The position numbers and the translations under genes were made by a program. From Promethearchaeota archaeon (GTDB taxonomy: Archaea > Asgardarchaeota > Lokiarchaeia > Sigyniarchaeales > SOKP01): a stretch of DNA of 64,000 bases. Of the stretch, positions 53,229-63,169 are shown in pieces (position 1 is the first letter of the stretch; each line of letters opens with the position of its first letter). The notes under the pieces were generated by a model. That model did not search any database and was not told the origin of the DNA. It saw only the letters and a list, made by a program, of their open reading frames with translations. Where the stretch lies: assembly GCA_019058425.1 (NCBI GenBank), contig JAHPYZ010000005.1, forward strand, positions 34,420-98,419. The letters are read 5' to 3'.

Positions 53229-54085
53229 GTACCGAAATATCCGAAGTAAAATTAAAAGCCTTGATTCAGATATGCAAAGAGACGAAAAATAACAAAAAAT
53301 TAGCGGTGGTGAGTTTTATTTTATCTAGTAACAAACTAGATGAAACTGGAATAACCTTGGGATTTCGAAAACGAAACAAAAATGCAGGAGAGACTATATA
53401 TGACTATATGACAACCATTAATCAGATTTTTCAAAAAAACTTACAGTTATCAATTTTTACAGACGTCCAAATTGAGGTTATAAGAGAGTGTGAGCCAATT
53501 TTTTTAATGAGTAAAGGGGATATAGCGATTCAGTATATAAAAAAGATGTTTACGCTCTACTTTGAATTATGCAAATTGAAAGTACCTAATCTTCATAAAG
53601 AGATTCCTCATGAAGGATTAACAGGATCTAGAAGCTTAAACTACCTTTCTTTTTTTTCCTCTAATAATGGGAGGAGGAAAAAAGATTCAAACACCCTAAC
53701 ACCTTTACTGCTTCAACAAATTAAATATTTAGAACGAAAAAATCAAGAAGAACTTAAAAATAAATTTGATCCAGAAAAATTTGAGAAATCCATCCACTTA
53801 CATGCTATAAAAACCACGATTGAACAGAAAGGAAGAAGAGGAATTCACATCCAAGGACCATTAAAACATAATATATCATATCAGATGGCTATTGAAAGTA
53901 TTTATACATACTTCCTCATTGGTTTAATTTTTCTCACCATTTCTCTGGGGATAATCATTTTACTGGAACTCAGTTATTTTCCCAATCAATTAGGAAACTT
54001 AAGTAATTGGTCTATTATTATTTTCGGTGTTTCAGGGCTTTTGATATTTCTTTATATTATACAATTTCGTAAGGAGGTAAGATAG
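53225..54085 (+). CDS. Membrane protein with soluble N-terminal domain, third gene of the operon
   Basis: 286 residues. The first ~230 residues are soluble (a strand LAVVSFILSSNKL and charged helices), followed by two membrane helices (YFLIGLIFLTISLGIIILLEL and WSIIIFGVSGLLIFLYIIQF). It overlaps the preceding gene by four bases and ends two bases before the next, with GGAGG as ribosome site for the next gene. Tight coupling implies fixed stoichiometry in a complex. Unknown family. Confidence 0.7.
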   Translation: MSTEISEVKLKALIQICKETKNNKKLAVVSFILSSNKLDETGITLGFRKRNKNAGETIYDYMTTINQIFQKNLQLSIFTDVQIEVIRECEPIFLMSKGDIAIQYIKKMFTLYFELCKLKVPNLHKEIPHEGLTGSRSLNYLSFFSSNNGRRKKDSNTLTPLLLQQIKYLERKNQEELKNKFDPEKFEKSIHLHAIKTTIEQKGRRGIHIQGPLKHNISYQMAIESIYTYFLIGLIFLTISLGIIILLELSYFPNQLGNLSNWSIIIFGVSGLLIFLYIIQFRKEVR

Positions 54086-54087
54086 AG

Positions 54088-57000
54088 ATGGTAAAGATTT
54101 ATGTTCCGGAGGAAAAAGAACTATACACAAGAAAAATGAAGAAGCTCCAAAAGAAAAAAGCAGAAACAAAGGAAATTGAATCTGAAGAATCTCAAGCTTA
54201 TTTTAATATATGGGATATGCACCCATCCTTTAAAGACATTAATAACGTTTTTTCAATAATTAAAACATTATCTCTTATAGCGTTAATATTGCTGGTAATA
54301 AGTGTCTCTTATATCTTTAACCAAAATCTCTTTCTCTCTTTATTAATTGGATTAGTGATCTTAAGCGTATTTATCATTGTCTTCCATGATGAGTTTTTTT
54401 TGTTAAGAAAAGTCTTTTCTTCTGCATTTTCAAAGAAACTCACATTCAATCCATTTGAACATTTAATATTTTGGTTTGATAAAGATGAACGATCTGTACT
54501 TTATTGTACCAACCGAAGTGATCTCTCTAATATAGCTATTCAAGTCTTCAGAGTAGAAGTTATTCCAGAAAAAGTCGAACCTACTATAAGACATTTTTTA
54601 CGTTCCTTAAGTATGGAAAATATAGAAAATATAAGACTCTCCTTTTCATATCAAGTGGTTCAGCGCCCTAAAATAGATTCCTTTGGAAAGGGTGCTCCCC
54701 GATATACTTCGATGCAGTCTTTGGGATCCTTTACTACTTCTATTTATTTTACTGTGTTCTGTCATAGAAAAGGAATATTAACTAATAGTAAATTAGACTA
54801 TCTTCGACATTATATAAATTTATTTTCAGTAATTTTTAGAAATAATCTCGTCGCGAACTTCCATCACTTTAAAATAAAATTACTATCGGATCTTGACTTA
54901 ATCAATGCTCTAAGGACATTTTATATTAAAAAAGATATATCTTTATCGACTGGAGTGGTAAATAAAAGAGAAATGATAAATGGCTCCAAATTCAATAATG
55001 TTGGGAGATTTCTCTTTTGTGTCATTATTGTAATCTATTTTCTATACTATCTTTGGAATAATCACATTCCATTTATCTATATTATAAGTATTAATATTGG
55101 AATTCCTACCTGCATTTTATTGATCTGGTGGCGTTCTTTATTTTTTCAAGTAACCAAAAAAAAAATTATAACCACAGAAAATATTTCTCTTGTAAACCCT
55201 TTTGAAGATGTACAATTTTACAGACTACGAGAATTTCCATATAGCTTATTTCTCCATATCAACAACAAACTTTTATTAGGTATCAAGATGGTAAATTTAA
55301 AATATATTAAAAAAAGACCATATAGCCATATGGAAGGATTTTTTGAAAGTTTGAACAGCGCTCAGATCCCTTTTAGTTATACCTTAAAAAATAGACCAAT
55401 TGGATACTACGAATTCTATCGATATGGATTAGATCATGTTCGTGAAAAGCTTCAAAAAGAATTACGCTGGAAACATATAAGAAATAAAGCTGATGAAGAA
55501 GAGTGGTTAAGTACAAGACGTGGGATGTGGTATAGTATTCTTACACTTTCCGTACATACTTATAATTTTATTACAACCGTAACCCGAGACCAGTTTTATG
55601 AGCTTGAAGAAGAGCTTATAAATAAAAATAATAGACTCAAAGGTTCATTTAATTCAGTATTCCAAAATTTTAAAATCGAGGATCTGCGATCGAAAAGATT
55701 GTTGTCTGGGTATTTATTCACATCTCTAAAAAATAACCATTTTAGGATGAATGGTACACAATTATACGAATTAATGATGCAAGGTGTTACCTTAACTCCC
55801 TTGAATACCATCGTGAATGTGTTTAAAAAGGGAATCGAGACAAAAGTCGCAGCAGAATTCAACACACCACTCTATTTAGAAAATTATATTACATATGGCC
55901 ATACAGAAAATACAGAAATATTAGAAAGTGAAGTACCTGCTGGATTTACCTTAAAACAACTGAAGAATTTACTCATTGTACAAGGTACAACCACACATAG
56001 AGATTTAATGTCTATGAAACTGGTGTCAGAGTTAATCAAAATAGATTGTCCTTGTATTGTTTTTGATTTTGATGGCACATGGTCTAAACTTATAGACTAT
56101 TTTAAAAAGACTCATCATCTTAGTAATATTCTATACTTTAAATTAGGAAGTGCATTTACTATTGATCCTCTTGTTTCAGATATTCCCTATGATACAAATA
56201 ATCCAGAATACCTTGAATATATGTTTGATGCGCTTGCACTTGCGTTTAAAAAGGACCAAAGATTCATTGATATGTTTCGAGCTTTTATTAAGAAAAATCC
56301 AGGGAAAGATTTTAAATCATTAGAATTAGAATCAGAAACTCAAAATGAATGGCAAAAGCGACCAAATGATGATTCACTTTTAACTTTATTTACAAATTTT
56401 ACTCATCAAGATCTTTCATTATTTCAAGGGTTTGCAGGTAGAGAAAATATTCATGCACACGATTTTGTAGTAAACAAAAAGACGGTAATTATAGATCTCT
56501 CCTCATTACGAGATCTTGATAAGAAACTCTTTGGCACATTTGTAATTCTCTCAAAAATTATCCATTATATTAAAAATGGAAATGAATTCCAGGATAAGAT
56601 AATTGTGGTTCCCAATATCGATCTCTTTTTCAATGCCACCTTTTTAGACTGGAAGATGAATTACGGTAAAATTAATACTTTCTTAGATCCACTTATCAAA
56701 CAAGGATTTGGATTCATATTTTCTGCAAATAAGATCCACTATCTTCATTCCCATTTGTTCAATTACTTCCATAATTTCATATCATTTAGAACTATAGAAC
56801 ATCGCAGTATCTTACTCTTAAAGAATCTAATGAATCTTCAAGAAATGTCAGGAGCGGGTTATTATTCTTCTAAGAGAAATAATGCTTATCAATTTGAATA
56901 TTTAATGAATTTGAAAAATAATGATATTTTAGTCCGAAGGGATGACATTTATCAAGCTTTTCCCGCCTCGGTAGAGTGGACTACATTACAAAATTCCCCC

Positions 57001-57927
57001 GTACACCACTACGAAGATATAGTAAATTTTATGGAAACTCAAGGCTATAACTTAGCTTATAATGAGCAAAAAATACTCCAACAAGCAAGAAAAACCATAT
57101 TTGAAAAAGATTTAGTAAATTATTTTCCATATTTACAAGAAATCATTATTTTTCTCGATGAAGTAAAAAGCATTGATCAGATTGGTAATAACTACGCTCA
57201 AAAACTTAAAAAACAACTAAAACAAATTCTGTATCCAAAAATATCCCAAAAGACCAATAATAAAGAATATATCAAAAAATTAAGAGATGGAATATTTAAT
57301 ATTTTATTGAAACATGGGTATCTGATAGAAGGGCATCCAAAACGGGCTGGTGGTTCAGAAGCGTTAAGAACTTCTTATCTTGTTGGAGATCAATACCAAA
57401 TTGCCCTCGAAGATTATTTCGAAACTACTGGAAGAGCTGCGTCTGATATTAATGTAGAAATCCTCGAAAAAGGAATACAAGGATCTGAGGAGATACCCTC
57501 TTTATTATCTCCTGAGTCTCAGTCTCGGAAATTTATCATTCAAAAGGGGAATTTAAGAGAAGCATGTGCTCGAGAATTTAGTGATTTTAATTATGAGGTA
57601 TTCAAAATTGATAAATTTATTGAGGATAATGATTTTAAAAATGCAGCGAAATTGGAGAGAGGGCTCATAAAGAAGTTCCTAGAATCAATTTATCGACATT
57701 TTTATGATATTGATCATAAAATTTCTTCTAATAAAATGGAACAATTTATAGCTGCAATAGCAGATTCAGAAGGATTTCCCTTTACAAAACAAGAATACCA
57801 AGACTATTATGAAAAATCTGATAACCTTAATTTAAATACTGAAAATTTAAAAGAAATGACCGAAGATGTATATCACCACATCTTCCAGTTCTTAGCAAAA
57901 ATGTATAATTATCTTTATGGAAAGTGA
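54088..57927 (+). CDS. Large membrane protein with a HerA/VirB4-like P-loop domain lacking the Walker A lysine
   Basis: 1279 residues. Two pairs of membrane helices (~55-105: LSLIALILLVISVSYIF, LFLSLLIGLVILSVFIIVF; ~310-355: FLFCVIIVIYFLYYLW, IPTCILLIWW). Residues ~600-990 follow the HerA/VirB4/FtsK layout: LIVQGTTTHRDLMSMKLVSEL in place of GxTGxGKS, CIVFDFDGTWSKL in place of the DxxGE strand, VIIDLSSLRDLDKKLFGTFV and KIIVVPNIDLFFNA in place of the Walker B EEAH strand, and a later IFSANKIHYLHSHLFNYF. Because Lys and the Walker B acid are missing, ATP hydrolysis is doubtful. The C-terminal ~290 residues are helical. It is the centre of a five-gene operon that looks like a membrane complex. 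Confidence 0.7.
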   Translation: MVKIYVPEEKELYTRKMKKLQKKKAETKEIESEESQAYFNIWDMHPSFKDINNVFSIIKTLSLIALILLVISVSYIFNQNLFLSLLIGLVILSVFIIVFHDEFFLLRKVFSSAFSKKLTFNPFEHLIFWFDKDERSVLYCTNRSDLSNIAIQVFRVEVIPEKVEPTIRHFLRSLSMENIENIRLSFSYQVVQRPKIDSFGKGAPRYTSMQSLGSFTTSIYFTVFCHRKGILTNSKLDYLRHYINLFSVIFRNNLVANFHHFKIKLLSDLDLINALRTFYIKKDISLSTGVVNKREMINGSKFNNVGRFLFCVIIVIYFLYYLWNNHIPFIYIISINIGIPTCILLIWWRSLFFQVTKKKIITTENISLVNPFEDVQFYRLREFPYSLFLHINNKLLLGIKMVNLKYIKKRPYSHMEGFFESLNSAQIPFSYTLKNRPIGYYEFYRYGLDHVREKLQKELRWKHIRNKADEEEWLSTRRGMWYSILTLSVHTYNFITTVTRDQFYELEEELINKNNRLKGSFNSVFQNFKIEDLRSKRLLSGYLFTSLKNNHFRMNGTQLYELMMQGVTLTPLNTIVNVFKKGIETKVAAEFNTPLYLENYITYGHTENTEILESEVPAGFTLKQLKNLLIVQGTTTHRDLMSMKLVSELIKIDCPCIVFDFDGTWSKLIDYFKKTHHLSNILYFKLGSAFTIDPLVSDIPYDTNNPEYLEYMFDALALAFKKDQRFIDMFRAFIKKNPGKDFKSLELESETQNEWQKRPNDDSLLTLFTNFTHQDLSLFQGFAGRENIHAHDFVVNKKTVIIDLSSLRDLDKKLFGTFVILSKIIHYIKNGNEFQDKIIVVPNIDLFFNATFLDWKMNYGKINTFLDPLIKQGFGFIFSANKIHYLHSHLFNYFHNFISFRTIEHRSILLLKNLMNLQEMSGAGYYSSKRNNAYQFEYLMNLKNNDILVRRDDIYQAFPASVEWTTLQNSPVHHYEDIVNFMETQGYNLAYNEQKILQQARKTIFEKDLVNYFPYLQEIIIFLDEVKSIDQIGNNYAQKLKKQLKQILYPKISQKTNNKEYIKKLRDGIFNILLKHGYLIEGHPKRAGGSEALRTSYLVGDQYQIALEDYFETTGRAASDINVEILEKGIQGSEEIPSLLSPESQSRKFIIQKGNLREACAREFSDFNYEVFKIDKFIEDNDFKNAAKLERGLIKKFLESIYRHFYDIDHKISSNKMEQFIAAIADSEGFPFTKQEYQDYYEKSDNLNLNTENLKEMTEDVYHHIFQFLAKMYNYLYGK

Positions 57928-58291
57928 GATTATGGTAAAAGAAAATAAAAATCTATCGAACCAAATCGAAAGTATTCTCTTTGATGAGACCAATCTAAAT
58001 GTATTAAAAAATTCGATTAATAGTTTGAGTAAAGGTACTCTCGCACCAAAAGTAGTGAAGGAACAAATTATTGAGTTCAGATTAAATGCTGTGCAGGAAA
58101 TTGTAAAATTGTTTAATTTCTATCACAGACAGTTAACAACAGCAACATCATTAGATAAATATACGGAGAATACAATTAACAACCAGTTAGAGCAAGATTT
58201 ATTTGAGAAAAACGATTTTCTTGAGGATGTTGGTAAACGGATTCAAAATATTCATACAAAATTAAAGAATAAATTAAAGATAAATCCCTAA
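57917..58291 (+). CDS. Small helical protein, last gene of the operon
   Basis: 124 residues, starting 11 bases inside the preceding gene (or at ATG 57932). Predominantly helical and charged (IIEFRLNAVQEIVKLFNFYHRQL, LEDVGKRIQNIHTKLKNKLK), possibly coiled coil. Likely a cytosolic accessory subunit of the same complex. Unknown family. Confidence 0.65.
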   Translation: MESEIMVKENKNLSNQIESILFDETNLNVLKNSINSLSKGTLAPKVVKEQIIEFRLNAVQEIVKLFNFYHRQLTTATSLDKYTENTINNQLEQDLFEKNDFLEDVGKRIQNIHTKLKNKLKINP

Positions 58292-58444
58292 ATTCTTCTC
58301 TACTTTTGTCCATTTTCTATTTCATATATAAAGGAAAAAAAATCCTACTTTTTTCTTTATTTTTATTTAAATATGCCTGCAAAAATCTTTATTAATTCAT
58401 TAAAAAGACCCCAAAAATGCCAATTATAAAATAAGTGGAAAGTA

Positions 58445-60367
58445 ATGTTATCTGAAGAATATACTATATCCTCAGCTGTTTCCTATAATGATATGTTTAT
58501 GACTTTCACACAACAGTTTCTTCATTCATTTCAAGAGATTGTAAAAAACGATTTTGAGACAGGTATAAGTAGCAATTTTGAAATCAAAGGGAGAAGTGAT
58601 AAAAAAAGAATTAATCCTATGATTAGATTGGCTACACCTGAAGATATAGAAGATATCATCTTTATCTACAAGGATGTTTATGATGACACTTATCCCTACA
58701 AAGAAATGGAGGATAGAGAAGAAATTCTGAAGATGTTGAGTAGCCCTAATATTGAGTGGTTAATCTTTGAAACTAAAGATCATGAAATCGTTGGATGCTT
58801 TACATTTATGCTTGACTTCAATAAAAAGATGGGAAACATTAGAGGCTTTAATTTGAAAAAGAAATTCCTTGGGAAACTCGATATAATGAAGATGGCAATG
58901 GGATCGATTATTGCGATGTATAAAAAGTACTATAACAAAATTTTTAGGTGGTATGGAGAATGCCGGACTGCTCATTCTAAATCCCAATTTTTTCTTAGTG
59001 CTTTGGGGTTTAAACCAGTTGGCTTTTATCCTTGCAAAGATGTTTTTTACAACAAAGTTGAGTCTGATTTATTAATTCTCAGTTATGATGAGCGGTCATT
59101 GACTACAATGCGAAGTAAAGAAACACCTAAAATCTTACCAGAAGCTCTGAATGGATTTTTATACTCTGATAAAAGATATAATTTAGGTTCCTATAAAATA
59201 AAACACATCGATAATCTTAAATTAAATAAATATAAAATTAGATTTCTGCAAAGATTCCTTCGAAAATCTATATCAACGGACAGATTTGGCTATGAAAATA
59301 TTAAATTCTCTTTTGAGGATTCGGATTCTTATTTCGAGTTTTTATATACTCCCACAGTTCAAAATTTTGAAAAAACTCACTATAAAGTAGATTGTTTAGA
59401 AGAACTATATATTTTTATTCGTGAATTTTTAAATTATGGGAAAGAGTTAGATATCCGTTATTGTGAGGCATTTATATCTGCTTATGAACCTTCTCATCAA
59501 AAATTATTCCACGACTTTGGATTACACCCTCATGGTTACATACCAAGTTGGAAATATAACCAGAACACAGAAATATTTGAAGATTGTATCTTGTTTAATT
59601 GGTTTGAAGGAGGAATTAGTGAAGATATTCAACTTTTACAAGAGGGGCAAGAGCTTGTAGATATGCTTGGAATTAGATATTCTTTTGAACCTAAAATTGT
59701 CCCCAAGCAAATCAGTAACACCAAACCTATGTCTTTCAAAGAAAAAGTGTCAAGTATTCTAAATTCGACAAAATTTGTCAAATCAACTATTATTGCAGGA
59801 TACTTAATCTATTTTCTTTTACTTTTTGGAGGATTTGGGAATGCCAATTTGAATGGATATAGAATTACAACTCACACAATCAGTGAGCTCGGTTCTCTGG
59901 GTACAACTCAATTACCTTTTCTATTCGATCTATCAAGTGTTATTGGGGGCTCTACAAGTATATTATTCTACTATTATCTTTTCAAAAGACTTAAAGTATT
60001 AGTTCCTCATAATAATATAATTTATCCTCATTTATTTCGTTCTGCAACGATAATAGGTATCGTGGGGAGTTTTGGGATTATTTTTGTAGGAATTTTCAGT
60101 TTAGATAGAGCTTTTGGTTCATGCCATAACATTTCTTCAATATTTGCATTTGGTGGATTTACAATCTCCCTTCTTTTAGTTGGTATTATTATAATAAAAT
60201 TCGATACAGAAATTCCTAGAATGATAGGGAGTTTTGGAATAATGCCTTTAATTACGCTTATCTTACAGTTTCTTATTCCTATTCCATTATTAGAGTGGAT
60301 GTTATTATTATCAATCCTTTCGAGTATAATGCCTATTGTTGGATGGGTTACTCTTCGCTTAGCCTGA
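58445..60367 (+). CDS. GNAT acetyltransferase-like domain fused to a DUF998 membrane domain
   Basis: 640 residues. Residues ~60-215 form a GNAT-type fold (IRLATPEDIEDIIFIYKDVY, IVGCFTFMLDF, YGECRTAHSKSQFFLSALGFKPVGFYPCKDVF), followed by a second GNAT-like half (~230-400). From ~445 there are six membrane helices with the DUF998 signature (NANLNGYRITTHTISELGSLG, FGSCHNISSIFAFGGFTISLL). Such fusions probably acylate a membrane or lipid substrate; substrate unknown. Transcribed alone from a tttatttttatttaaata-type promoter. Confidence 0.78.
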   Translation: MLSEEYTISSAVSYNDMFMTFTQQFLHSFQEIVKNDFETGISSNFEIKGRSDKKRINPMIRLATPEDIEDIIFIYKDVYDDTYPYKEMEDREEILKMLSSPNIEWLIFETKDHEIVGCFTFMLDFNKKMGNIRGFNLKKKFLGKLDIMKMAMGSIIAMYKKYYNKIFRWYGECRTAHSKSQFFLSALGFKPVGFYPCKDVFYNKVESDLLILSYDERSLTTMRSKETPKILPEALNGFLYSDKRYNLGSYKIKHIDNLKLNKYKIRFLQRFLRKSISTDRFGYENIKFSFEDSDSYFEFLYTPTVQNFEKTHYKVDCLEELYIFIREFLNYGKELDIRYCEAFISAYEPSHQKLFHDFGLHPHGYIPSWKYNQNTEIFEDCILFNWFEGGISEDIQLLQEGQELVDMLGIRYSFEPKIVPKQISNTKPMSFKEKVSSILNSTKFVKSTIIAGYLIYFLLLFGGFGNANLNGYRITTHTISELGSLGTTQLPFLFDLSSVIGGSTSILFYYYLFKRLKVLVPHNNIIYPHLFRSATIIGIVGSFGIIFVGIFSLDRAFGSCHNISSIFAFGGFTISLLLVGIIIIKFDTEIPRMIGSFGIMPLITLILQFLIPIPLLEWMLLLSILSSIMPIVGWVTLRLA

Positions 60368-60450
60368 AAATATTTCTTTTTAATTTTTCAGATTTTTCTT
60401 TTAAATATGATAGACAAGAGTAGTTATTTAAAAAGAATGGTGGTGATAAT

Positions 60451-60609
60451 ATGACTATAACAGAGTCTCAAATGGATTACCAATCGTGCCCTAGAGTAAG
60501 GAAAAGAGAAATTGATTGGGCTCAATACTTAGATTTTACTCTTTTTATTGAACCTGGAGAAATTAAGAATGAGAAATTAAATAAATTCACTTTTGATTTC
60601 TCTTTTTAA
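60451..60609 (+). CDS. Small protein, 52 aa (below the track cut-off)
   Basis: MTITESQMDYQSCP then RVRKREIDWAQYLDFTLFIEPGEIKNEK, ending in TAA at 60607. A strong ribosome site GGTGGTGATA lies just before the ATG and a TTATTTAAAAAG promoter-like word 25 bases upstream, both supporting a real gene. No homologues recognised. Confidence 0.5.
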   Translation: MTITESQMDYQSCPRVRKREIDWAQYLDFTLFIEPGEIKNEKLNKFTFDFSF

Positions 60610-60756
60610 ATCTCGCTCATTACTTTTTTATATTTACGAGTTTCAGCTCTTATCGAAAACATAAATGTCTTAATTCTTATATGATAAGAAACAACCTTAT
60701 AACACGTATCTCACATAGAAAAAAGAATAAAAAAGTTAAAAATTAAAAAAAAATTA

Positions 60757-61920
60757 TTAGATTACTGATATAGCCTGCTTTCTTTTTCTTTTACGAAACA
60801 TCTCGATATTTTGTTTAATAGATTCACGGTTAGGATCTTCGCTTAACTGCTTTTCAATGTGTTCTAGCATTTCTTCTTGAGTAACATCTATCTGTTCAAG
60901 AAAATTATTCACTTCTCTTCGCTTAAAATTATTCTCAAGAATTAAAGGAGCTGACATTTTCAACGTTCTGAGCCATTTCTTTCTAGATTCTGGATTTAGT
61001 CGTACCAGTTCAGCGTATTGATATGCGTAAAGTATTCCACCGTATCTATTAAAATCATAAAATGTTGCTGCATGAACAACGTTGCAATTTGTTAATAGAG
61101 GATCAGCGTGTCCTTTCTTAATGTAACTTTTAGATTCGACAAGTTCTATAATCTCTTGCTCTCTATATGAGATTACATGGTATGGTAGTAAAACTCTTGG
61201 AAGATTTCCACCCTCAATTTCTTCATCATTTAAATACCACTTTGCATCATTATCATCGAAGAATGGACTGTCAAGTAAATCTGGTTTCCATTTTTTCATG
61301 ACTTCCTCTTGTGGCATTTCATAAAAATAGCGAAAAGTCTGATCAGGGGAATATCCAAACAACACATATGGAATATCTCTTCTGATCGCTTCTTTTACTA
61401 CAATACTGTGTATTAAATCTGAGCAATAATCACAAATATAGCGGGCTAGAAATGCTTCATTTGAATTATGATGAAGAAAATGATACTTGTATAATTTAGT
61501 AAAAGTAGAAATTGAGTCTTCTATTAATATATGGTCTACTTGAATTTGTTTTAATGTGTCTTTCATGTTATCCTTAGCAATATCAGTCATGAAGCCCGTA
61601 TCTGAAGTCACCGCTAATGCAGTTAATCCTAATTCATTTACTAGGTGATCGAGCAGTGCAGTAGAGTCCTTACCGCCTGAATATCCTAAAATGCAATCAT
61701 AATTTCTCCTTCTATGGTTTTTCTGCATATCTTTTACAACGGCATTCCAATCGTTAAAAGCTTCAGTTCTTCGCTCAGGACTAATTTTTGTTCGAGAATA
61801 ATTAATAGTTTTATATGTTGGGTCAGCACATATGTTACACAGATGATCTGAATTCAAATGAATTCCAAGAAATCCATCTGGTAAAATACATTTATTACAA
61901 AAATGTTCTTCTTTTATCAC
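60757..61920 (-). CDS. PP-loop ATPase with N-terminal zinc site (sugar amidotransferase-like)
   Basis: 387 residues. The N-terminal CNKCILPDGFLGIHLNSDHLCNIC is the zinc/recognition segment typical of WbpG-type N-acetyl-sugar amidotransferases and related enzymes; the PP-loop ILGYSGGKDSTALLDHL follows at ~82-98, and further on FLARYICDYC and HAATFYDFNRYGG. These enzymes adenylate a substrate and add nitrogen or sulfur, for example in surface-glycan synthesis or tRNA thiolation. Extra Cys pair DYC..C could hold a metal. The exact substrate is not determined. Confidence 0.8.
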   Translation of the reverse strand: MIKEEHFCNKCILPDGFLGIHLNSDHLCNICADPTYKTINYSRTKISPERRTEAFNDWNAVVKDMQKNHRRRNYDCILGYSGGKDSTALLDHLVNELGLTALAVTSDTGFMTDIAKDNMKDTLKQIQVDHILIEDSISTFTKLYKYHFLHHNSNEAFLARYICDYCSDLIHSIVVKEAIRRDIPYVLFGYSPDQTFRYFYEMPQEEVMKKWKPDLLDSPFFDDNDAKWYLNDEEIEGGNLPRVLLPYHVISYREQEIIELVESKSYIKKGHADPLLTNCNVVHAATFYDFNRYGGILYAYQYAELVRLNPESRKKWLRTLKMSAPLILENNFKRREVNNFLEQIDVTQEEMLEHIEKQLSEDPNRESIKQNIEMFRKRKRKQAISVI

Positions 61921-62377
61921 TTAAATCACTCTTAATAAGAGATTTTATGTTACACGTGTTATTCTTCCTGTCATATTTAAAGGAAAAAAATCGATTGGGT
62001 CTAAAATTCAGTGATTGTGAGATGATTTTATCATATATCTCTATCACTCCGATAGTTACTTTCAGTAACAATTGCATTCTGTTCTAAAATTATTTACCAT
62101 ATCCCCTCTTTATCTGTAAAAGACCATGATTGATTTCCTTTTGAATTAACTTTATAAGGATACAAAGGTATTCTCCTTTTTTTTCCAGAATTTTAGGTAT
62201 TAATACATACTATTAAAAAGGGTATTGTTTTAATCAAAAACACCGAAATCTTACCAAAAAATTTTAGTAAATATTTTCAAATAAGAAAAAATTAAAAAAA
62301 ATTTAGTAGAAAATTATCAAATTATTTTTAATTTTATATATAATTTATTCTCAATACATAATAGGAAGAAATCTAAA
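61921..62377. other. Divergent intergenic region, 457 bases
   Basis: Very A/T-rich with divergent promoter-like words (atatttaaaggaaaaaaa near 61974 for the PP-loop gene; ttttatatataatttattctc near 62331 for the exported protein). No gene, repeat or stable RNA structure was seen. Confidence 0.5.
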
Positions 62378-62953
62378 ATGTTAAAAAATATTAAACCTAG
62401 TCAAAAAGTTTTGTTGTTGGTTATTTGTTGTTCGATACTAATACCATGCGTTTACATACCCTCTGTTAAAGCTGGCTCTTACGCAACGGAATACGCAATT
62501 ATTCAAGTAAGAACACGAGATAGTGGAGGATCACCTATGTGTACTATTCAATTATACACCCAAGCTCAAACTTATTCGCCCTATCCTGGTTTATGGCGCA
62601 TTCTTAGTTACCAGTCTGGAATTTTTAACCAATATCATTTTCAATGGGTTGGATTTGAAACGAAATTCGTATATCAAGTCCTTGACATCGATTGGTTTGA
62701 GTTTGAGGTTCCATACTTAGGAATTATTGTCGCAGGTTCTACTTGGAGATTCAAACTCTACGAGCGAAGCAATTCAAACAATTACTTCATATTCGATTTA
62801 CAAGCATATGTTGTTGCAGGAGGGGGAACTGATGTCAAATTCACACCAATTTCAAGTTCTTCTAACGGTTGGAACCACTATGTAGAAGAAATTAATTATA
62901 ATCAACTAGTAGAAGCTTTTCTCGGACAATGGCTTGAAGATAATCCTGCTTAA
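62378..62953 (+). CDS. Exported protein of unknown function, 191 aa
   Basis: Typical signal peptide (basic MLKNIKPSQK, hydrophobic VLLLVICCSILIPCVYIPSVKA, likely cleavage after VKAG). Mature part ~160 residues, beta-rich and aromatic (WRILSYQSGIFNQYHFQWVGFE, DWFEFEVPYLG), no membrane anchor, so probably secreted or surface-associated. GGAAG ribosome site before the ATG. Family not recognised. Confidence 0.65.
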   Translation: MLKNIKPSQKVLLLVICCSILIPCVYIPSVKAGSYATEYAIIQVRTRDSGGSPMCTIQLYTQAQTYSPYPGLWRILSYQSGIFNQYHFQWVGFETKFVYQVLDIDWFEFEVPYLGIIVAGSTWRFKLYERSNSNNYFIFDLQAYVVAGGGTDVKFTPISSSSNGWNHYVEEINYNQLVEAFLGQWLEDNPA

Positions 62954-63169
62954 ATTATAATTTTAATTTTTTTTTTTAATAATATACTGATGATATAAAG
63001 AGACAAACTTTTATTCTTACTGTTAAAAAAATTCTATTCAAAAATGCATAAAAAAATCACTAGATTTTGTATGTACCTAAAAAATGGAGTAGGATTTTTT
63101 CTTTATATAATCAAACTTTAACTGATTGCTAACTAAGTTAATGTTTTATTATTAAAGGTCAAAATAACG

